Positions 58,675 through 64,000 of a DNA stretch of 64,000 nucleotides are shown in pieces. This DNA comes from Lepas anatifera. Taxonomy: Eukaryota; Arthropoda; Thecostraca; Lepadidae. The DNA is taken from positions 61,649-125,648 of the forward strand of contig JAOTON010001070.1 of assembly GCA_034440635.1 (NCBI GenBank). The letters run 5' to 3'. The first letter of the stretch is position 1; every line of letters begins with the position of its first letter. Position numbers and translations under genes: made by a program. The notes below the pieces were generated by a model that saw only the letters and a program-made list of their open reading frames with translations, was not told where the DNA came from and made no database searches.

Positions 58675-59033
58675 TGTATAACAGTGGTTGACAGATATTA
58701 ACACTTAAACCAACACAGCAGGCAGATGAACGCGTTTCGACAAAAATTGTCTTCTTCAGCATCTATGGTAGGAGGGATAAGGAACCCGTCATCAAGACAT
58801 TCAGCAGTTTCATCGTTTGGATTTTTGTGCAAAATTATCGTGCGATAGAAATATACAGGCACCGTTTTTGAGGATATTCCAATAATGCTTCTTGAATTAT
58901 TCTAAAATGTATACAAGCAAGCTTTGATATGAGACAATCTAGCCTTATCACTGTTTTAAATAATGTTCTATTTTTATTTTATCATCATTATTGTTTTTGT
59001 TATTATTATATAAAACTTTTTCTCTCTCTTTGC

Positions 59034-59605
59034 TTAACCAACTCCTAATACAGCCGCAGATTTTGCCCATTTCATGAAGCCTGGCCTAAGATTAAAAGTA
59101 TCATTTTTAGCTATATGTGCTGCTTCTGTAGCTTTCCTATTATCTTTGTTTTTACAAACTGCTATAATTTTAGCTCTATCCCAGTTTGGTAGATGATTTG
59201 TTTTCATGGAATGTATGACAAATGCACTGAATTCTGAGTTGTTTCGAAGGTCTCTTCTATGTTCTTTTAATTTTGTTTTTAGACCCCGTCCTGTTTCACC
59301 CATGTACGATTTCGTACACGACCCGCACGGCACCTGGTACACTACACTTTTTGGTTCTGAGTCACCTGATCTTTCTTTTTCGCTAAGATGCTACTAAGTT
59401 TTTTACCGGAACAAAATGCTACTTTGCAACCCGTTTCTTCAAGTTTGTTTGCAATAATTTCAGCTGGTTTGGAGTAAGGTATCGTAACACATCGTATCTG
59501 TTCCTTTTTGTTGGATTTCGCGGATCGTTTTCTTATATCTAGAGCTTTCTTTTTCATATTTATCAGAAATCCTCTCGGATATTTTAGCTTCGTGAACGAG
59601 GTCAT
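59034..59605 (-). pseudogene. Inverted 3' copy: PLE linker and GIY-YIG
   Basis: Minus-strand copy of the element's C-terminal coding region. It opens MTSFTKLKYPRGFLINMKK and carries the endonuclease VPCGSCTKSYMGETGRGLKT; the right copy has Ile for this Met. One A is missing from an A run near 59.38 kb, splitting the frame (59605-59342 and 59342-59034). It has no SINE, so it shows the undisturbed target of the SINE in the right copy. Confidence 0.88.
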
Positions 59606-59606
59606 A

Positions 59607-61239
59607 ATATGTTCACCTTCTGGAAGAGGCTCCTACCGCACCACGAATGCGCGGTCTTCCAAAGCTGCACAAAACAAATATACCGATGCGTCCCATTACG
59701 TCAGGGATTGGCAGTGCTCCTCATCGTATCGCCAAAGTATTAGCAAGACCCCTATCAAGCTCGTTGGGTGCCGTCAGCGACGCACACCTCCAGAATACTG
59801 ATGACCTCATGATGAAAATTAAGGACATCGACTTCTCAGATAAGTTTCTAGCCAGTTTTGATGTTAAATCATTATTTACGAACGTTTCAGTACAGGGGGC
59901 AATGAAAGCTATCGAATCCGTAACAAAGAACATGAACCCTGACCAACTGCCCTTACCAAAACAAGACTATTTAAAATTGCTAAAAATGTGCATGAATTTT
60001 GGTGGTTTCACTTTCAACTCGGATGAGTACTTTCAACACAGTGGTCTTGCGATGGGTTCACCGTTAAGCCCAGTTGCTGCATGCCTATACATGGAATGGC
60101 TTGAAAAACATCATTACCTAGAGATAATGGGGTCAAATGTGATCTGGGCTCGATATGTCGATGACATACTAGTTGTAGTCCCCAATGACTTAGAAACTAA
60201 ACTCAATCAACTAAACTCAGTTGATCCGAAAATCCAGTTCACCATTGAAAAAGAACATCAGAGAACTCTAGCTTTCCTTGACACAGAGATTGTTAGGAGT
60301 GCCGAAGTTAAATTCAAAGTATATCGAAAGCCAACGAACAAGGAATGCTATGTACATTATTACTCAGGTCACAGTGATAGGGTGAAACGAGGAGTAGTAT
60401 TAGGATTTTTTCTTAGGGCCTTCCGTATTTGTAGTGATGAATACCTGCAAGAAGAGATAGAACATATTATGACCTCGTTCACGAAGCTAAAATATCCGAG
60501 AGGATTTCTGATAAATATGAAAAAGAAAGCTCTAGATATAAGAAAACGATCCGCGAAATCCAACAAAAAGGAACAGATACGATGTGTTACGATACCTTAC
60601 TCCAAACCAGCTGAAATTATTGCAAACAAACTTGAAGAAACGGGTTGCAAAGTAGCATTTTGTTCCGGTAAAAAATTTAGTAGCATCTTAGCGAAAAAAG
60701 AAAGATCAGGTGACTCAGAACCAAAAAGTGTAGTGTACCAGGTGCCGTGCGGGTCGTGTACGAAATCGTACATAGGTGAAACAGGACGGGGTCTAAAAAC
60801 AAGATTAAAAGAACATAGAAGAGACCTTCGAAACAACTCAGAATTCAGTGCATATAATAATTTTTGGGGCTTATCGACGCACCAACTGCCAGGGTCAAAT
60901 GGCGTCGCCAACTCTTTCCCTGTTGGAAGGGTTTCTCGGGAGCCAGCTTGCTCCTTGTTCAGGGAAGCCGCCGGGCCTTGAACCCGGGTCGGCTGCGTGG
61001 CAGACAGCTATGCTGACCACTCCACTACCGCGCCCCCAGAATTCAGTGCATTTGTCATACATTCCATGAAAACAAATCATCTACCAAACTGGGATAGAGC
61101 TAAAATTATAGCAGTTTGTAAAAACAAAGATAATAGGAAAGCTACAGAAGCAGCACATATAGCTAAAAATGATACTTTTAATCTTAGGCCAGGCTTCATG
61201 AAATGGGCAAAATCTGCGGCTGTATTAGGAGTTGGTTAA
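59607..61239 (+). pseudogene. PLE reverse transcriptase + GIY-YIG, SINE-split
   Basis: The RT is 5'-truncated and enters at PRMRGLPKLHKTNIPMRP. Counting from the ATG at 59647, the palm is FDVKSLFTNV (71-80), MGSPLSPVAACLYMEWL follows near 136-152, and YVDDILVVV is at 170-178. The GIY-YIG nuclease starts at about 361 (VYQVPCGSCTKSYIGETGRG, KEHRRDL). Both domains look catalytically complete. The frame is split by a SINE (60854-61037) inside the endonuclease and resumes at 61052 to end VLGVG* at 61239. PLEs use the GIY-YIG domain to cut their target and the RT to copy RNA. Confidence 0.92.
60854..61037 (-). mobile_element. tRNA-derived SINE
   Basis: 184 bp on the minus strand with a 14-bp duplication AGAATTCAGTGCAT at 60840-60853 and 61038-61051. 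Its 5' end holds pol III promoter boxes: A box TAGTGGAGTGG (61017-61027) and B box GGTTCAAGGCC (60974-60984), spaced as in a tRNA gene. The 3' end is AT-rich (AAAAATTATTAT). The clean target in the inverted PLE copy confirms the boundaries. Confidence 0.92.
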
Positions 61240-61570
61240 GCAAAGAGAGAGAAAAAAGTTTTATATAATAATAACAAAAACAATAATGATGATAAAATAA
61301 AAATAGAACATTATTTAAAACAGTGATAAGGCTAGATTGTCTCATATCAAAGCTTGCTTGTATACATTTTAGAATAATTCAAGAAGCATTATTGGAATAT
61401 CCTCAAAAACGGTGCCTGTATATTTCTATCGCACGATAATTTTGCACAAAAAATCCAAACGATGAAACTGCTGAATGTCTTGATGACGGGTTCCTTATCC
61501 CTCCTACCATAGATGCTGAAGAAGACAATTTTTGTCGAAACGCGTTCATCTGCCTGCTGTGTTGGTTTAA
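61240..61570 (+). other. PLE 3' UTR
   Basis: Non-coding end of the right copy, mirrored at 58675-59033. Includes the AT-rich ATAATAATAAC segment and the terminal CTGCTGTGTTGGTTTA. Confidence 0.8.
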
Positions 61571-61582
61571 AAGAGTGGCTCC

Positions 61583-62528
61583 ATTAGAGGGAGGATGTGG
61601 CGGCTTGTGTTTTTGGGTGGCTGAGGCTGTTCCAAAGTGGGATGCTCCTGGCCGGCTGTGCTGGGGGCTGCTGTGGTGGCCTTGCTACCACAGCTTTTTG
61701 GGACTGTGCGGCTTTTTTCTTTTTGCAGCACTTGTTTGCGGGCCAGGTTAAATGGGATCTTTTTTTCCTCAGCTAGAACGTTTATTTCTTTCTCGCGGAG
61801 CCAGGTCGGGCACTTGGGATTATCAGCCCCATGAGCGCCGCCACAGGCAGCACACATGAGGCTTTTAGAGGTGCACTCTTTAGTGCGGTGCTTAGCACTG
61901 CACTTGCCGCATCGTGGGGTGGGGTTTTTACAATTTGTTTCTACGTGCCCGTACCTTTGACAGATTTGACAACGAATAGGGAGGGGGTAGTACGGCCTAA
62001 CTGGGTAGACGCAGTCGCCCCGTTTAATTTGGCCGCAATCATCCCGACACTTTGTGTCGAAGGTGACGACAAAACGGTGGTCTCTCAGGCGGGGGTCTTT
62101 TTGCGTGACATTTTTGCTGGGGTTCAACTTCTCGAGGGCTAGCACATTTTGACCTTTGAAGTCAAACGTGTGCTCAAAGTCCACATCGGAGAGATGGGAC
62201 ACTTCCGGGGCATTGATGATGCCCCGGTAGAAGTTAAGGGAGTGGTGAATGGAAAAGAGTACTGGTTTTGACCCAAAAGTTTTTGTGGCCAGCAGGGCTT
62301 GGGTGGATTCCTGGTTGGAGGTTTTGATCAGGACATCTTTTTGGTGTTTAATGATTTCAAAACTACCTTTCACTTTTTGGCTGATGGCCTTATCCAGGTT
62401 GAAGGTAGATTCTTTGGCCAAGTTTTGGTGCGTTGAAAGGTAGGTGCCAACCAGCCAAGCTCCGCTTGGCAGGTTGGCTTTGTTCAGACGGGGGGCTGGA
62501 GGGACGGAAAAGAGTGTTGGAAGCCATG
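61583..62528 (-). pseudogene. I-type LINE ORF1, N-terminal part (CCHC)
   Basis: Gag-like half of ORF1. From the upstream end the open frame reads PRLNKANLPSGAWLVGTYLS, then FNLDKAISQKVKGSFEII; zinc knuckles follow: CQICQRYGHVETNC, CGKCSAKHRTKEC and CAACGGAHGADNPKC. These knuckles bind the LINE RNA. No ATG precedes the first homologous residues: a TAG lies just upstream (about 62529-62531), so the start is lost or shifted into the ATG frame near 62.52 kb. The frame is disrupted at its 3' side only by the PLE insertion. Confidence 0.88.
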
Positions 62529-64000
62529 GATGCTAGATGGTTCTATAGATACGTTACGTTTACGTTTATATGGGATACGTTAACAAACGTGGTATTAGCT
62601 TGGCTAAAACCTTTTGGATAAAAATGGCTAGAGAAGCAGAAAATCAGAGCAAAGGGGTCCTACTGTTACTAACAAGGCTAATGGGAGAATTAACCTAGCT
62701 AGGGTTGGGTATGGGATTCTTATCCTATCTGGGGAGTGCTTAGTAAAAGCACCTAACCTTAGAACTGTGTGCAAAAGGCTGACTCAGCCACTAAAGGGGG
62801 TTTTAAGCCGGAGGGGAGGCAGGTGCCTCTTCGGGACCTAACAGGGGCCTAGGTGGCTGACTCAGCCTCTAAAAGGAGCCTGACTGGGGCCTATGCTATT
62901 GTATCCCTAGGGGCAGGTCCCCGCAGGGGACCGATTTCCATCTGCTGGACTCGTCTGCTCCTGCTGACTTGTCCGGCACATGGATAATTGGGTACGGGAT
63001 GTGACGACACCCGCGACCCCAGTTGGCAGGATGGGTTTCGCCCACCGCTTTTGGGCGATGGGCCAAATCGAGACTGCCATCCTCACCCTATCTTAGCCCT
63101 CCTAACTTCAAATCCCACCCACTCATTGTTCCTTTTCCTCTTCTTTCCTTATTTTCTTGTGTATCCATGCCTTTCCACCCGTATCCTTTCTGTCCACTCC
63201 TAAATACCCCTCCTATCCACTGTCTGCGATGTCTAGCCCGGCGTGTCTCCGTGGGTGGCGGGGATGTGTGCACTCTTGCTCGTCCTGAGTGTGGACATCT
63301 CGGTCGCGTGTGGCGCGCGGCTGTGCTGGACAGCGCAGACCGACCCGCTTCCTTTTCCAACTCATAACTTACCAGTTACCCACCTTTTCCCAGTGTCATG
63401 GGCGTCCCCGCACGTGCCTGTGATTCCTGGATGGTCTGGGTGTACGTGGGCCTCCGGCTCGTGTGGCTGACGATTGGATCCCTCTTATTGCCGGCCCTGC
63501 GAGCCGGGGGCTCGCTTCTCTCGGACCAGCCGGGAATCAGTTGTGACGAGCAGGTGGTAGTCGCCTGCTTCGATGAGGCCGTGTGGGGGCGCCTGTCTTT
63601 TTAAGGTGAGCTGCGCACCGACCCGTACCCCGGGATGAAGGAGTCCTGGTAGCTGAGCTGAGGTAGGCGCTGTTTTGGTTCGTGTGCTTCTAGCAACACT
63701 CTACTTTGGTCTGGATTTCCGCAAGGGCGGGGAACTCTTGAGGGCATCGACAAGAGTAGCAGCATTGTAAAAGTCTGTCGGCCTTTGGTGGGGCTCGGCT
63801 GCCCCTCCCTCCTTGGGTGAAGTCCCAACTTCACCCGGGGAGGGTGGGGTGTCCGTGCCCCGCCCGGGGTCGTCTAGGCTAGGTGCAAGGGGGGACCGTC
63901 GTCGGGGCAGGGGGGGATTTGGTGAGTCTCTCCCCTCTCTGTAGCGGCGGCGTCTCCCCCGTATAATTCACCGGCACGTCGGCACGCCTAGTAGCACCCT
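62529..64000 (-). other. GC-rich region upstream of the I-type LINE
   Basis: It may include the LINE 5' UTR. The block GGCTGACTCAGCC occurs twice (about 62779 and 62852), each followed by CTAAA. A 7-bp hairpin GGTCCCC/GGGGACC is at 62916-62932. From 63.0 kb on the sequence is GC-rich with many overlapping frames, none with a recognisable domain. Confidence 0.4.

Larger units (their letters stand above)
58675..61570 (+). mobile_element. Penelope-like element with inverted partial copy
   Basis: Flanked by the exact 12-bp duplication AAGAGTGGCTCC (58663-58674 and 61571-61582). The right part (about 59607-61570) is a plus-strand element: RT, GIY-YIG endonuclease and 3' UTR. The left part (58675-59606) is an inverted copy of the 3' half only. 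This head-inverted arrangement is well known for Penelope-like elements. The two copies are almost identical outside the SINE in the right one. Confidence 0.93.

Noticed and set aside
60974..61027. A tRNA gene
   Set aside because: A and B boxes are present, but the acceptor stem and anticodon arm do not form a proper tRNA, and a 14-bp duplication marks it as a SINE.
55285..62528. A single I LINE with a twin-priming inversion
   Set aside because: The plus-strand RT part and minus-strand endonuclease part overlap in the linker (both contain NRFTP and ITEP motifs) but differ in sequence, so they are two elements.
62985..63834. Host gene in the GC-rich right end
   Set aside because: Frames on both strands lack domains and conserved start contexts; composition explains them.

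Overview
The window is nuclear DNA from an animal, most likely an invertebrate and possibly an arthropod. The reasons are the retroelement mix (CR1, I, Tx1/L1, Jockey/CR1-group and Penelope-like elements), hAT-type and TTAA-target DNA elements, splice-like signals, and two short animal genes. It has no bacterial gene organisation. I could not identify the species, and all family names come from reading motifs, not from a search.

Only two convincing host genes are present, both on the + strand: ZMAT5 (U11/U12-20K of the minor spliceosome, 47627-48088) and CENPX (MHF2, histone-fold protein, 52665-52922). Both are small, GC-rich and uninterrupted. Almost everything else is mobile or repetitive DNA.

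Layout. 0-7.1 kb: a TTAA-flanked MITE, a decayed CR1 LINE and a decayed Tx1/L1-type LINE. 7.1-12.3 kb: mostly non-coding, with a tetranucleotide array. 12.3-17.4 kb: a nearly intact CR1 LINE (PHD-finger ORF1, endonuclease/reverse transcriptase ORF2) in which ORF1 and ORF2 are in one frame, separated by a single TGA. 18-20 kb: a CR1 endonuclease scrap and GC-rich sequence. 20.1-25.2 kb: a long CACT/CA array split by a 5'-truncated I-type LINE with a 13-bp target duplication. 26.7-27.4 kb: an ORF1 relic. 28.1 kb: a small hAT-like MITE. 28.6-41 kb: an I-type ORF1 split by a 9.8-kb hAT-type insertion (CAGAGGTCAAGAA ends, 8-bp duplication) that itself holds another LINE and a roughly 306-bp tandem repeat. 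41.1-44.2 kb: a 3.06-kb foldback element with arms of about 1.2 kb, an 11-bp target duplication and a core carrying an unnamed, apparently intron-bearing protein fragment. 44-53 kb: the two host genes, a second TTAA MITE and relics. 53.8-55.3 kb: a minisatellite and the 3' end of a Ty3/gypsy-like element. 55.3-62.5 kb: two I-type LINE pieces in opposite orientation, the second split by a Penelope-like element that is itself split by a tRNA-derived SINE.

The window is a stratigraphy of insertions. At four junctions the target duplication is exact, so the order of events can be read: I LINE, then Penelope-like element, then SINE; I ORF1, then hAT; tetranucleotide array, then I LINE; unknown target, then foldback element.
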